In this document: positions 25,272 through 39,733 of the stretch, piece by piece
Numbering within the stretch: position 1 is the first letter of the stretch
How the letters are laid out: the number at the start of each line of letters is the position of its first letter
DNA from: Numida meleagris
Lineage: Eukaryota > Chordata > Aves > Galliformes > Numididae
NCBI RefSeq assembly: GCF_002078875.1
Contig: NC_034438.1
Coordinates: forward strand, 18,128,587-18,192,586
Reading direction: 5' to 3'
DNA: 64,000 nucleotides
Notes under the pieces: generated by a model
What the model was told of the DNA's origin: nothing
Seen by the model: only the letters and a program-made list of their open reading frames with translations
Database searches by the model: none
Program-made: the position numbers and the translations under genes

Positions 25272-28200
25272 AAAAGCAGTTAGCAAATATCTAAATATCT
25301 GCCTGACAGTATTCAGACTTGCAAGCAGTGTGTACAGTTTGCAGAAGGGCATTAGGTGGTAGTGGCAATGGAAGAGAAACATAGTAGTCCCATTTGTGTC
25401 TAGGCCACTTTAGGGTTTGAGAATAGTCTAGGAGTGAATGAAAATTGATCTTAATTGTAGCTACTATCTATTCAAAGACTCAGAATTCTCGATCTGCACT
25501 TTGGATTTCTTGGATATGGGGCTCATCCAGCAATATAGATCTATTAGGCATGGTAGATCACTGTCGCCACTTCTGACTCAAGTAACAGCCTTTGCTCTTC
25601 CACCCATACATTCCTTTTTACGAGATGTCATCTATCTCCAATAGCAGGATGTTTTTAATTAAAAGGGGAAAAGATAAGTTGAAATGATACCTCATATTTA
25701 GTACCATTATTAATGTAAAAGGTAAATACAATAGCTTTCTGTTGATTTCTGTCTAGCTCATATTCTTAGGAATTAGCTACATAAACCTTAAAAATAGGTG
25801 CTTATGAGAAGTTGTCTTGGCTACATTAGATGTTATTGAGCTCATATTATAATTCTTTTTCTTTTGTGGATAAAAGAAATGCAATCTAACTTGGATAATC
25901 TCTTATCTAAAGCAAAACTTCTTTACTGAAGATTGTTTATGTGTATGAATTACAAATTTACAGAGTTGAATACCAGGTGTCAGATAATAAAGTAAAATAA
26001 AATAAAATTCCATTGAATTTCATGAGTATCTGACATATATTTAACTATGTCATTTTTTCACACTCTCTTGAATGACTCTCCCTCCAAGCTACTCTTAAGA
26101 AAGCAAATCAACCCCCTAAAGAAGTGAAGACTTACATTTGATTTCCTTTTGACTCCAAAGAATTTTGTACTTTTGCTGTACCAGTACTAGTTAAAAAACA
26201 ACTAGTCTGAAACAAGAATACAATACCTGTTTTCCTTTGTTATCATCCCTGGAATAGTACTTCAGAGCACACAGGGAAACGTGTGCAAACAGACCAGTAA
26301 ACCCTGCATATAATCTGCTAGAATCTGGGAAACAGAAAGAAATTATTTCCACTCATGGTAAGAATGCTTATTCTGGAAGCATAATAACATATATTAACCT
26401 TAGAGTAGTACCTTAGAGTAGTGCTGTTCTTTAATATCAACTTCAATTCATATCTGTAAAAATATTTTCCCACAATTTATACTGAATTTATCCTTTTTTC
26501 ATTATTTATTTGCATACTGAAGATATAAAATTACCTGTTACTTACAGAAACATCCTTGGTAGTGTTCTTCGCCTATTTGAAGATCCTAATTCTGAATATC
26601 TAAAAGCAGTGCTTTTGTTTGTTCAGGTGGATTTCCTTCATATTTTTCCAGTAAATTTCAACATGACAAATTGAAAAAAAGTTTTAACCTTGAGGTGTAT
26701 GACAGCATTTCAGTTATAGCACTATAAAGTAACAATAAAAAATGAGGAGGATAAGGGTCAGGACAAAATGATTTACAAGAAAATAAAGGATCAAATCCAT
26801 CTTTTGAACTTCATCTATAGCCATGTTTATCACTGTCTAGATCCAAAATGGGATTTAGACAATTTAACCAGATTTTGAATGTTTCAACCAAAAATGAAAT
26901 TCAACTGCTACTTGTTTTCCAGACTTTGGCAGCCTCCTAGATCTTCCTAAGTACTTCACTGTTGGTCTACAGAAATCCAGAAATGCCTGAAATACCTTTT
27001 CTTCTTCAGGGACTTGATACTAAAGGCATATTTGATCCTCTTTATGGGATTCATCCCACTGAGGTGTAGGCTGTACAATTTATTTGTCTTTGACCTAAGT
27101 ATTCACCATCAGTTCCAGGGCTCGCTCACCTCAGCCAATGAAGCATTTTCATGCTGTATTTCATGAGTCCTCTTGTCAGCTATAGTGTCCACAAAGCTAT
27201 GTAAATTCCTAGTTCTCTCAACTGACTTCAATGGAATCTTAGACAATTAGTTCAGACTTTGATATCTACAGTCCATATAAAGCCAGCTGATTACTAGACA
27301 TTCAGACTCTTCATAAATGATAGCTTTAGATTCGTTCTTTATAAAATGCACCAGAACACTGTAAAGAAGTAGAGGAACCTACAACTTCAGATAACAGCTA
27401 ATGCATTCATTCGGGGAAGAACATCTTGAGCCAAAGGGATTCAGATCCATTTCTTCCTCTGATCAAGATAAGGATCAATTCACAGTAAAGACTATATACA
27501 AAAGCTGAGGAGAGGCTGATTTATCACATCATTCTTGAAGGGGGACCTGAAATGGATAAGGTATCATTTAATTTCCAACATTCATTTTAACATAAAATGT
27601 ACCAAGACAGAGGAGAATTCAAGACTGAAGTTCAGGACTCCCACTATTAAATGAGTGCACCAAAGACAATGGTGCTGGTCTGTGCTCCTTTTTTTACTCT
27701 TTCCCTGGTTCCACAAATCTTGCATTCCTTTCTTCAAACGGCCAAGGCCTGACAATAGAGGTAGATAGCAATAAACACAGTTTTTGCTGCAGAGACCTTC
27801 AGGAAAAGGGCTGTAATATGAAAAAGAAACTACTGCTGTTACCTCTTCTCACTACACAGAAAAGAAAATCAAAGGCACTGAAGATCTCCAAGACAAGCAC
27901 CTAAGCTTCACTGTGGTGGTGAGTGGTCAGAGGCATGTCTTTGTTAGCATCTCCTATTTATCAGTTCTGTAATCATAACTCTTACAATTTCACCTGAATG
28001 ATCCTAAGTGCCCAACCCCAGTTTTAGAGTTCCAGTCTGAGGATCAAATGGCTAAAAGCTGTATCCTACATTGCCTAAATTGTAGATTTCCATATCTTCC
28101 ACTAGATTTGTCTCTAGAAGCTTATATTATGTTTTATTTAGCCACATGAAATTACCTATGTGATCAGGTAAAATTTAATTTACCTCAAATCCATGGCCAT

Positions 28201-29684
28201 TAAAGAAGTTAGTAAAGAACCACCAGAGAAGTTAGTAACCAGATAACATGAAGTAAGAAAAAGAAACGGTAGAAAATTTGACAGGCTGAAATAATTTTCC
28301 CTATATCTGGCAAAAAATAAATTAAAAATAGACCAATAAGGAAAGCAGGAAATAAGGATTGGAGAACATATTAATCAAAGAAAAGTTCTAAAATGCATTC
28401 AAAATCATATATTCAGAGTCTGAAGTAGACTGTCTTCTCACCAGATGAGATAAGGTTGAATGTAGTGCTGAAATCACAGTACTGAAGACATGACACTATA
28501 TTAAAAAAAACACTGCATCACTTCACGTTTTGTGTAAAGTAAAACACACACAATAGGAAATGGCAGCAAAATTGTCAAATGCAAATTCTATTAATTATAC
28601 AGTATTACCTCTCTTGTTCATGTTTTCTTTTGGATCCAGTTCAGCTGGTACTTCAAAAAATACTCCTCTACCAGGACAGTTAAATACCAGTAACATGACA
28701 ACATTGGTTGTATTTGTAAAGCAATAAATGAAGTGTTTGAAGTTCTTTTGAGGTCTTTGTTGGTATCTATTTGAACTATACTCTGAATAAAATTCAGAAC
28801 AGAAAGCAGAAGACTTAGTTAAGCCTCTCATGGTTTTAAAGGTGTGTTGGTGATGTGCTGGACTCACACTTCCCTCTGCATAGAGTTAAATGTCACTTCT
28901 GTCTAATAGCATACTTGGAGAACTGTTCTGTAATTCGAGCTGTCAAAGAACTTCTATTCAAACACAGATATCGAATTTGAATCTTTGAGTCTACTTGCAG
29001 CAATGCAAAATATTTCTTATTGCACAGGAAAGAATCTTCCATCTCTGTACTTTCAAACACAGCCACATTGGACCAGGAGACATTGCTATGACTTGTTCAA
29101 ATTTCTCATAATGAGTTATTACAACTTCTATATGATTGTGATGTCTACAGCAAAAATGCACATCTATTCTTGATAGTGATTTTCTTCACATTAAACTGTC
29201 AGTCCACACAACTCATCACTTCCTTTTACCTGTGCCAGTAGCCACCTCCACTGAAAGAAGCAGGTAAGCCCTATGATATATATAGAGATGACCCTAAACA
29301 TTGTTTCAAACCTATAATGCCAAATGCCAGCTTGACCCCTGGAATTAAATTTAGAACTGCTGCCAGATTTATAGCCTGAGATAATACAAGCTTGTGTGAA
29401 AGTAAGTCCATCCTTTCTGTAATGTGCTTGGAGCTATCCAACATACCCTACAGGGTAACAGAAAGGGAAGCTTTGAGACAATTTGGTTGTTTTGTGTAGA
29501 CATTGCCATGGGAGAACTGTGAAAGAGTAAAACGTGCCAAGGCCTGGGACAAAGGCAAGGATAACAGCCCAAGGAAATGAATTGATCTGGATCATGGAGC
29601 ACAGCTGAAAATTAAGGTGAAAGTCTTGGACTATGCAACAGAAAGTAGGATATGGAAATGAAAGTATGAGTTTTAACATGAGCA
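25272..29684. other. unique AT-rich non-coding sequence
   Basis: Very few open frames; none between about 25.6 and 28.6 kb reaches 60 codons. Nothing recognisable. Confidence 0.6.
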
Positions 29685-30370
29685 AGTATCAGATTCTGCA
29701 CCAGGGACAAGAAAATCCAATATATATTTAGACTGAGGGATGAGAGGCTGGAGAGCAGCCTGATAGAAAGGGATCTGGGGATGCTGGTTGACAGCAAATT
29801 GAACATGAGTCAGCAGTGTGCCTTGGCAGCCCAAAGGGCTGACTGTACCCTGGAGTGCCCCAGGCCCAGCACTGCCAGCGGGTGAGAGGAGGGGCTGTCC
29901 CCTCTGCTCTGCGCTGTGTGGCCTCACCTCCAGCACTGGGTGCAGGTTTGGATACCATAATGTAAGGTGGACTTAAAGCTACTAAAGAGTGTCCAGAGGA
30001 GGGCTACAAAACTGGGGGAGGGTCTGGAGGGCAAGGTGCGTGAGGAGCGGCTGAGGTCCCTGGGTTTGTTCAGCCCACAGCAGCGGAGCTGAGTGGAGGC
30101 GTCATGGCGGCTGCAGCTCCTCACAGGGAGCGGAGGGGCAGCACTGAGCTCTGCTCTCTGGTGACCGCACTGGGCCAAGATGGAAGAGGTGACTGGGTCC
30201 TGGAGCAGGGTCCCCGGGGCAGTGATCACTACACCAAAGCTGCCTGAGTTCAAGGAGTACTTGGACAATGCCCTCAGAATTTGACTTTTAGGTGGTCCTG
30301 CATGGAACCAAGGGTTGGACTCAGTGATCCTTGTGGGTTCCTTTCAATTTAGGACATTCTCTGATTCAGT
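29685..30370 (+). mobile_element. CR1 LINE, older GC-rich subfamily, 5'-truncated
   Basis: It starts near the LHLGH-type block (CAAGTATCAGATTCTGCACC) and continues through recognisable ORF2 C-terminal sequence with small deletions. Around 29,820-30,180 it is unusually GC-rich. The 3' end near 30,313 reads GGTTGGACTCAGTGATCCTT, followed by a degenerate tail. The frame is broken. Minus-strand open frames across it (29,673-30,268) are antisense shadows. Confidence 0.9.
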
Positions 30371-33300
30371 GAAATGAAATATGACAATGGAAAAGTGAAA
30401 AGAAAAATGTAGAAAAGTCTGCATATTGGAGGAATTAATAAGAATCTAAAGATAGAAGGTGAGACCATTTCACTATTAGGCAAGAATGAAGGGAAAGACT
30501 GAAAGAAAACAAATCAAAAGGACTATCAAAATTTAAACAAATGGCAAATGAGAATCAGATTTTTCATGGTTCCTATACTGAAGGGTTTGATGTCTTAGCT
30601 GAAAAGGGAAAGAAAAAATGGAATAAAGGAAAGGGTATTCCTGCTTTTTTCCTTGCAGGGCTAGAACTGAGAATATCCCTCCAGAGAGCGTGTCCATAAG
30701 TACTGCAATTACCTTCCTTATCCCATATAGCAAATAACCACACAAATCACATAAACACTGGATTGATATACTGCAGACCACTAGCAACACAAGAGGAGAT
30801 ATGCCATGCTAGACTTTTTGAAGAAGCCTACAAAGATTAGACAGTGGATTCCTATTTTAATAGGAATACCTATCCTATTTAGGAAATGCAAATCATAATA
30901 TATGAGATGCATGATGTACTGCTAAAATGCAAAACAGGATAAGAACGGTAGGTAAATTCTATTCTTTCTACTAATATAATTAATAGAAATGTATTTGGCC
31001 ACATCCTATGGAGTTTATCTCTCAATAACTGCAGCAAATCTAGGTGGACTTAAACCTTAAGGTCATAGCTAAAATCTCAGTGTACAGATGGAGCTGTTTG
31101 CTTTCTGTTATCAGTAATTTTTTATCTTTCCTTTGAAGATAATCTATCCATCAACTTTCACAAAGCTTAAGAGATAGTTCTCCTGATTTCATGATTTCCT
31201 TCTTAGAAAGGATAGAAGAACTGTTTTTCAGTATAAAGTTTAAATAGCAGAGGCATTTATTATTATCATACTAATCATATATCTTTGGAATAATGAATTT
31301 CAGGGGCTCATGGAATGAAAAATTAAAGCCTTTGCTGATCTTCTCAAATAATTTCAAAAATAAGCAAACAAATAAAAAGATAAATCACCTCTGCATTACT
31401 GACACTCTTCCTAAACCTTGAATATATTCAAAAGAAAGCTCTTCAACTCACTGCAATTTCTTTCCCCAAACATGAACAGTAAGGTAGCCAAAACTGGGAT
31501 GGCAATAGGTACCTGCCTCTTGCGAAAAAAAGGGCTTGGCCTTGAAGGTAGGGATATTGAATTTACTCAGATAAACAACAGTCAACAAACTGAGCACTGA
31601 ACTTTGAACATATATATATTTTTTAAGACTGAATTAACTGTTTTTCACGAGTTTCAATATAACCCAGCACTGTCATACAAGGATCTCTTCCCTCTATACA
31701 TGGATCCTGGTATTTTTTTTGGCTTGCAAGTTTGTAACAGGGATTTCCTGAGAAAACCTGAACCCACAATTTTTTTTTTTTTTTGTACTGGCTGTTTGGC
31801 AGTGTGGGGCACCGATTTCACTAAATCTCATTATATCCCTTTTCAACACTAAGTTTGCATATTTTGCTGGAAACACAGGATATCTATTAATGCAAAAAGA
31901 TTTAAACAATTCCACAGTTAAAGACTTCTTATTGGGAGCAGTGGAATAGCCAAAGAGAAATGTTACTAAAATCATAAGTTAGGTAAAGTACAAGGAAAAC
32001 AAACCAATCAAGCAATATTTCTGGATGCTGATAAAAGTAAGAAAAGGGAACACTTTGCCATTTTCTCTTTATTTATTTCAGGCAGTTTTGTGTTACAAAG
32101 ATGGAACTAGCTTGCTTATGATTCATTTAGTACTGATGGTCTTTCTCCTCATTGAGTGCAAGAAGAAAATTTTATTTTAGGAATGCCACAAGAATTTCCA
32201 GCTGCTTTAGCTTAACTTATGTGAGCTACTAATGGAAATATGAACTTTCACTGTGAGGACACTGTGAGGATGTGTTCTTGATCAGCTTGCTGCATAGAGG
32301 CAGCATTAGGCATAATTTTTTTCTAAAACATAGCTTACAACTGGAAAAACCAGATAGCTAAGCGAAGCCTGTGTTCATCAACATCCATCCTCAAATAAAT
32401 CTGAGACAGATTGTAACATTAGACAAATAAATATATGTGATTTAACAGGATGTTTTGTGAACAAGGCTTCTACAGTACTGGTCATTTCAAGATACTGTTA
32501 TTTAGATTTCTTTCTGCATAGCTTCCCTACTGCAGTGTTTCTAAAGCAGCAGGAAAACAACAGACCTTGTTGAAACAAGGTGTATTTTAAGATGTTTTGT
32601 ACTCTAGGAGAGAAAGCATGACGCTGAAGATACAAGGAGAAGCTTGGGAAGATGGAAAATAAAATCTTTAGCTAATTTATAAAATAGAAATCACAATCAC
32701 TTTAACAACCTATTGTAATATTAGTAAGAAACTTGATCACAGTTCATAAATCATGTAATGTCATGGGCCACATTAAAAATAGGAATCTTGTGATTATTCA
32801 GGGTTTGTATGCATGAGTACTGAAACTAAAAACAATTGCTGCTGCACACATTTTATGTGTTTAGGATCTCCACTGTATCTTGTATTCAACTTGAAATTAA
32901 TGTTTGCTTAAAGAATAACAACAATTTTTTTCTTTGCCTTTCTTTTTTTTCCTACATGAAGCTTGATATCATTAGTAAAGCACAAATTTCTGAAAATCTT
33001 ACTCAAGTTACTTCACTTGACAAAACAGGTGCATTCTGGAAAGGCATTTCCACACACCTGCAGGGCAAGACCCCATACCAATATTTCTCTGACCTATCAA
33101 TAAAATATATACCTTGACTTAGTCAGTAAATAAAGATCCCCAAAACTGAAACTAATAATAACCCCCCTTTTATCTAATGGAAGAAATTTCTTCTGTAGGT
33201 TAATAATATATCTAGAAATGTATGTTCCTGCTTGGAGCTTACATAATCGTATTGAATGATCAGATATGCTGAGCACTAAATTTGACAGCATCCATAGTCG

Positions 33301-33938
33301 GCAATCAAGGCTACTGCATCAGAATCTGGAGGAAATCTTAGATCTGAACAGCCGTTGTTTGCTTTGGGTTGAAGATGGCATTATGAAGTCCTGACGCAGA
33401 CTGACCTCCTCTAAACTGAATGTTAAATGAGTAAGAGTAAATGTTGCAGATGCAGCGCTTGTAAACATTAGGAGCTTTGTGATTGGCCCATGCTACTTTT
33501 CTAGCCTAAACCTAACTCAAGTCACAATAGCATCTTACACTTTTGTTCCTCAGAGGCAAGTGACCTCACTGAAACATTCACTATCTTCAAGGACACATTT
33601 CCAAAACAAGTCTACCAGCTCAATTCTACAAAACCTTCGGGCTCCCTTTTATGCTCAGTCTGATTCTAAGGTGCATTTTAAAAAGACTATGAACAAACTG
33701 TCTTGTAATTCAACTGCTTTCTGTATACATGTCAGCTTAACTTCAACTCCTCCTCATCCCACTCCTCCACTTAGATTTGAATCCAAATTTTCAGGAGGTC
33801 ATCTAACATGACAAAAAGATCCAGTTGCAGCACATTTATGAACTAATGAGCTTTTAAGCTATCAATTACTCAAGTACTACATATTCAACCACCAGAACCA
33901 TAATTTGCTCAGAAATGAACACTTCTTTGTCATGTGCC
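30371..33938. other. unique AT-rich non-coding sequence
   Basis: Includes a 9-bp-arm near-palindrome at 30,848-30,867 and a long T run near 31,771. No gene or transposon recognised. Confidence 0.6.
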
Positions 33939-33946
33939 ATTTAGGA

Positions 33947-35324
33947 CAGGGATGTCCAATCCTTTGGCTTGCCAGGGCTGCACTGAGTGAAGGGGAATTG
34001 CCTTGCGCTGCACGATATGTAGGTTGCTCCAAAAGCAATGCCTCCTATTTATTTTCATGGAAACGACAACACACACAAATAGCACAATAACACTGCTTGA
34101 CTGAACAAAATTTCAGCTACAAAACAATATTTTTCCACAAAGTCACCACAATTACCTATGGATTTGTGCCAGCAATGAACAAGAGCCTGCATGCTTTGCT
34201 TGTAAAAATCTGTGTCAGTGGAGGTTACCCACTATCACTGTTGTCACTGCTGAAACACTCCACCCACCACCTCACTATGCTCATATGCACTGTTTGGTCT
34301 CCACAAATGTTCAGCAAGTGTCACTGAATGTCAATGGGTGCCATTTTTTCCATGGGGGAATTGAATTCCACACCTTTGCTTCATATGCACTTCCATGTCA
34401 GAAGTCATTTTGTCAGACTGCCCCTCTACTGCTGTCTGTCACACAACATCAAAATGTAACAGAATATTGGTGGAAAGGTTCCACTGTACTGTGATACCAC
34501 CAACATCATCCACCTCTGACATTATGAGCCACCAACATAAAATAGGAGGCATTACTTTTGAAGCAGCCCTTGTAAAATATATAGTATAGTTAATTTATAT
34601 AAAGTAACAAAACTTATTTTATTTTTAATTTTTTTTTAAATTTAAACATATACAAAAGATAGCAACAAAAACAAAACTAGTGGAACATTTGACCCTGTTT
34701 TTGTGAAACCTATGCATTGGTCTAGTTCAATGGCAGTGGTTGCGATTCTTCATGTGTTCTCAAGGTGTTCAGTAGAGATTTTTCATGAAATTTTACTATT
34801 CCTGTCCACAAATGTACATACTGCCAAAAAGTGATGACACGAATAAGGTGTGGTTGAGAAGTGAGGGATATTTCTTTCTGATAAGAGAGTTCTTACAGAA
34901 GTCTGGTAAAGAGACACGATCAAATTTGTAATTGTAGCTCTATACATTCCATTTGAAAATTCATGTGATGAATTTATGTGGACTGAAAATGGAGGTGCAA
35001 ATAAACCAAGAAATGGATGATTTTTTCAGCAATTTTGAAACAGCATGTTTTTTTCATGTTTACAGGACTGAGTTCAGTCAGTCCATCAAAATTCACAAAC
35101 TTATTTGCCATATCTTGAGTTAGCACTGCACTGCATACTCCCCATGCCCTGGTTTCAGCCCAGATGGTGTTCATAGCACGCTGCTGTTCTGTTGGTGTGG
35201 AGGGGCCGGGCTGGGTCACTCGGTGGGAAGAGCTGCCACCATGATGGCATGCGGCAGGGGATGGCCAAACTGTGAGCGGTGCCAGGCCATGTGCAGCGGG
35301 CAGGCTGTGGGTTGGACATGCCTG
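33947..35324. mobile_element. hAT (Charlie-like) DNA transposon with nested mariner
   Basis: The left terminus is CAGGGATGTCCAATCC (33,947-33,962). The right terminus, read inverted, is CAGGCATGTCCAACCC (35,309-35,324), so 14 of 16 bases agree. The flanking 8-mers are ATTTAGGA (33,939-33,946) and CTTTAGGG (35,325-35,332), which share TTTAGG. An 8-bp target duplication is typical of hAT elements. The total is about 1,378 bp, of which about 555 bp is a nested mariner (34,018-34,574). The remaining roughly 820 bp has no long open frame, so this copy is non-autonomous. From memory, chicken repeat collections include a composite called Charlie-Galluhop; I infer a match but could not check it. Confidence 0.8.
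34018..34574 (-). mobile_element. non-autonomous mariner (Galluhop-type), copy B, nested in the hAT element
   Basis: The left end is GGTTGCTCCAAAAGCAATGC at 34,022; the right end is GGCATTACTTTTGAAGCAGC at about 34,549-34,568, in inverted relation. It has the same internal architecture as the copies at 14.2 and 55.0 kb: the mariner 3' end joined to the 5' region without the transposase core. It interrupts the hAT element about 70 bp from that element's left terminus, so the mariner inserted later. Confidence 0.85.
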
Positions 35325-37496
35325 CTTTAGGGCATAACAGTCATGAACTTAGGGAAATCATCATTTTTTTACTGTACAGGTGCAGGAATTTGTTTTCTGC
35401 GCAAGATAGAAGTACTCTTCAGTATACCCATTGTGGCCAATGCCACAAGGATGTGCAACAAGCATGTCTGCTTACAGTGGAAAATGCAACATGAACAATA
35501 CTAGCTGAGATGCTTGAATGAGAGTGCTGTGTGGAAAAAAATCCTTTTTGAAAAAAAACATTTGATCTGTGTAAATGTTTCATTTTACAAAAGACAACGA
35601 AAATCCTTTATTTTCTAAAAGGTCTCAGAAAGAACTTTTCATCTCTTAGGAAAATTTATGTTACTTTCTTTCTCTGCATGGAGGTGTGTAACAGGAGTTT
35701 CCTCTTTCTAGATTGATGCCATTCACAATAGCAACAGCAATTAATGAAACAGTCATGTCCTAAAAATAACCTTGTACCTCAAGCAGAAGAAAAATACAAG
35801 CAGGTTTGTTTTGCTTTGCTTTTTCTTTTCCTTTAGAGTAATCCAATAAGTGATACGGTGTTATTACCTCACGACAAAGGTTATGGGAAAAGGTTATCTC
35901 ACCACAGCTCCTTGTCCTTCTCTGGATTCCTCCTGATTTCCACCAACATGGATCTAAGCCTTTAACACAAAAAGAGCCTTAGGAGGCACTGGGAGAAAGA
36001 GGAAAATTACTGTCAAATCTATTGCATCTGAGAACACCAGTTCTGCTGACCATAGCATGTTGGTGTCAGCTGACAGGAATGGAGCAACTGGTTCCGTGTC
36101 AGAGGTCTCAGAAAAAGCCCCATGTCCTCTCAGTCCTCTCATACAATAATAATTGAGGCAGCACAGGGAGGTGTTCTGGTTTATTTTTAAGTGGAAGAGA
36201 GGAAGTCAGAATCCTTTAATGGCAACTATCACGCTGATTCAGCTGGGGTCAGGATTTAGAACAAGAAGGACAGAATAAGAAGACAAAAACACAGTTGGAG
36301 AAAACTTTGACTGAGAGAGTGAAGCATTAAGTCGTAATTTTGAGTCCTTTGCATATTTTTTGTAGTCAAAGGAAATTAAAAGACCTTGAACACCCAAGAA
36401 GGTGGAGGAGATGCTTGCAGAAACATTAAATTTATGCACTCTTGTATCAAGGCTTGTATGGGCAGCGTATAGGTCAGATGAGCTAGTAAGGCTTTTCCAC
36501 CTCTAACTTTAGCTTTAGACATTTACATAATCACACCCAAAACTCTGAGGCAGCTATCACTAATCACAGCGTCAACAAAGTTTCCGTGACTAATCCTGAA
36601 AGGCCAGGATGGAAAAGTCCTATGAAGTCACCAATCCATCCCTTAGACAATGTCAGACTTAAGATATTGTTACAGGATGGAACATTTTCTATTTTAGGCA
36701 TGGGTCTGGGTGCCAGATGAAAAAAGGCTCTGTTCCTGGTTTGCTTTTTATTTCCTGCATGAGTTTCTGCAAAGCCATTTGGACTTTCTGAACTCAAGTT
36801 CCACTGTCTGTATAGTCAGCACAACACTTACCTACCTGACTGCAGTGATCCAAATTTCAGCATAGGAATATATCCTAAGGCTTTTATATGGGAATTACTG
36901 CACACATGCACAAAATAATTTTTTACTTGTAGCACTGGTTTCTAAGGCTGTTGCAGGACAGGGAGGTGTCCGGGAGTGCAACTTTGCTAAATCTGCCTTT
37001 GTTGTAAATAGCTCTTCCCATCTACTTTGAAAAGATACGATTGAAAGTACCAATAACTTGAGAATTTCCCAAAAGCTTTCAAATAAAAATTTCTTGTTTT
37101 TCACCTGAGTGTTCTTTGCTTATTATTGCTTATATTGTTTTAATCATTACTTTTTTTTTTTTTCTAAATCACAGTAATCAGGTAATGAGAATTTTAAATT
37201 ACCAGGGGAAAAAAATACATACCAGTTGTTGACAATATAACAAGTCAATTAATCTGACTGATGTTACATATCAATTTTACTATGAAATGAAACTATTTGC
37301 ATCTCAAAGAAGCTGAAAGAACTGTGTTAGTTCAACATTAAGACCTTACTACCTATACCTACTGAAAAGGACCATGCAGAGTAGACAGAGTCAGATTTTT
37401 CTCAGATATGCACCAGGATAGAACGAAAGACAAGAAACTCAATGTGGAACAAAAGAAAGTCCAACTTCATGTGAAGAACATATATTTACCGTAACT

Positions 37497-37640
37497 GAAT
37501 ATTGAAGAGATTGTCCCCATATGTTGTGGAATCTCCATGCTTGAAGACAGTCAAAACCCAGCTGCACATGGCCCTGTGAAACCAGCTACCTGGCTCTGCT
37601 TTGAACAGAGGATTGCACTCAGTGTCCTCCAGAGGTCTCT
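37497..37640 (+). mobile_element. ancient CR1 3'-end fragment
   Basis: GTGGAATCTCCATGCTTGAA is followed by AGACAGTCAAAACCCAGCTG, then GGATTGCACTCAGTGTCCTC and AGAGGTCTCTTCCTATAG. This is the order expected of an old CR1 ORF2 end and 3' UTR. No 8-bp tail is left. Divergence is high, so the limits are approximate. Confidence 0.6.
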
Positions 37641-39733
37641 TCCTATAGAAGTCATGTTGTATTGTCCAAGGCCACTCACCAGCAAAAAGAAAGCTTAGCA
37701 TGAAAGTCTCTGGCCATCTTACAAGATTTGCAAAGTCTTTACATTCATTGATTTATATACAACTGAAGGAGTTCTTCCCCCAACAATCTTATTCAGTTCA
37801 ATAAATCAAACTGTACAGAATTCTCCATGAAATATTGAGGCACTCAAAATCAGGCCAGAGTGTGTGTCAGTGAGAAAAGAAGTTCAATAAATAACATATA
37901 TAGGTTTACAAAAAAGTTAGGCTTTATTTTTCAGAAAGGACCTTCATTAGTTGACATTATTAGATTTTATATTACACTAGCATCTGATGGAAGTCTAAGC
38001 AATTCTCTAAAAGACAAATAGTATCGCAACTTTCTATGCAATTACTAGAGATGCATATTTTATAGTATAGAAATGAATTTTAAAAAGAATTTTAATGAGG
38101 TGGCTACCTTTGTAATTTGATGTAGCAATTAGAATCCTTCATGATATGCTGTAGCTTTCTTTTGATGTAGTTCCATCTTCCACTCATGAGGGAAGGGGAT
38201 TTTTTTTTTAATTAATTTTACTGATTCTTTTGCTGTAGAGTTCATTTATCAGTAGCATCATTAATCTTGTAGTTAGCAGTAGTGTTTTTGATCTTTTGTA
38301 ACAACATTTGTCTTTAACTATACCACATGATGGGATACGGAATGACCTGATATATACAAGATCTTAGAGTAAGAAATAGTATGACATGCTTCTGTCTACT
38401 ATCTCGAGTTTCAATGAGTTTACAGTTCAAACAACTTTAAAATCTCAATCTTCATTTCAGACTGTTTCCGTAGTATATAAATTGAATCTGAGTTTTGATT
38501 TTCCAGCAGTATTTTGGGAAATGTTATAGTCTCATGTGATTTCACTATGGGTATTCCATGTAGTTCTTGATCTCATATACTCTGAAATGCCATTTAGTAT
38601 AATATTCTTCAAATGAAGATAATTATCAAGCAATCAGATTATATTGCCTAATTATTTTTGCTAGTACAACAGTTATCATATCAGTCACAGCGAAATCTGG
38701 CAAGACAGATATGATCTGAGGCTGATCTTTTACTTTTCACACTATCCCAAACTACAAAAAGGCTCCTAAGATAGCATTGCTTGTTCAGAGAAAACTAAAA
38801 GATTCCATTGGTTAGTCATATCTCTTTTTTTTTTAATAATTGAAAAAGGGCTTTAAAGACATGTATCCATGAGAGAACATACCATATCTAGAATTTCTAA
38901 ATTAAGATGCACAATAAAGATGGGGGTAGAAGACGCAGAAAAAAAGGCCTCAAGTTTGCACTTAGAAGCCAGAGAGAGCTGGATATCACCCAGGCATTGC
39001 CACTCAGGCTTTGGATGTGTTTACAACACGCACCCAGTGCCAGGAACATCAAGCTTTAAGGCCGTCTGCACCTGGGTGCTGTGTGACAGTTCCACAGCAT
39101 TGCTGAAAAACTGGAGAGGTGCTTCCAGGTTGTCACAAAGCAAATTCTGATTTTTCCAGTCTCTGCAGGGTTAAAGGATGTTATATAATGTCAGGAGTTG
39201 ACACATTCACATGCTGGCTAAACTCATGCAAATTTCCAAATGTAATTTGCAATACAAATGCTTGCAGATTTCCATTCCTCCTAATCCCAATAGCACTGAA
39301 AGAAGCACATGCAAATATTTGAATTCTAATGTTTAATTTTCTCCCTTTTCATTGCAGTTCTGCACTATCTACTTCTAATTGGAGGAGGTAAAATGTTTTG
39401 AGTGTCTCTACCACTACTCAAAATCACCACATATAGCAAATACAAAACAAATTGCACAAATGGAACATTATTGTAATCATTGCTGAATCAATTTCCCTTT
39501 TCATTTGTAAAACACATTTAAGAAAAAGACAAAATGCTGTGAGAACCATGCATATAAAAGAGAGATTTGAATTAACAAAAACCTCAACAAACTCATAGAG
39601 AAGCCATGTTGGGCCAGATTAGTAGAGACTGGGAGTATCTGCTACGTGATGGGATTTCCCAGCAGCCTGCCTCAACTCAAGGTGAGCACAAGGTGTTTGT
39701 TAGAGAATGAAAGAACAAAGAAATTTTTCTGTG

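Noticed and set aside
29673..30268. Minus-strand frames of 76-114 codons, GC-rich
   Set aside because: Antisense to the CR1 at 29.7-30.4 kb.
36440..36500. Faint resemblance to a CR1 3' end
   Set aside because: Only scattered words match; too diverged to call.
39359..39388. 30-nt interval between a good acceptor and a GT donor, hydrophobic in one frame
   Set aside because: Too short to separate from chance, and its hydrophobic frame does not join in phase to the 52.6-kb exon.
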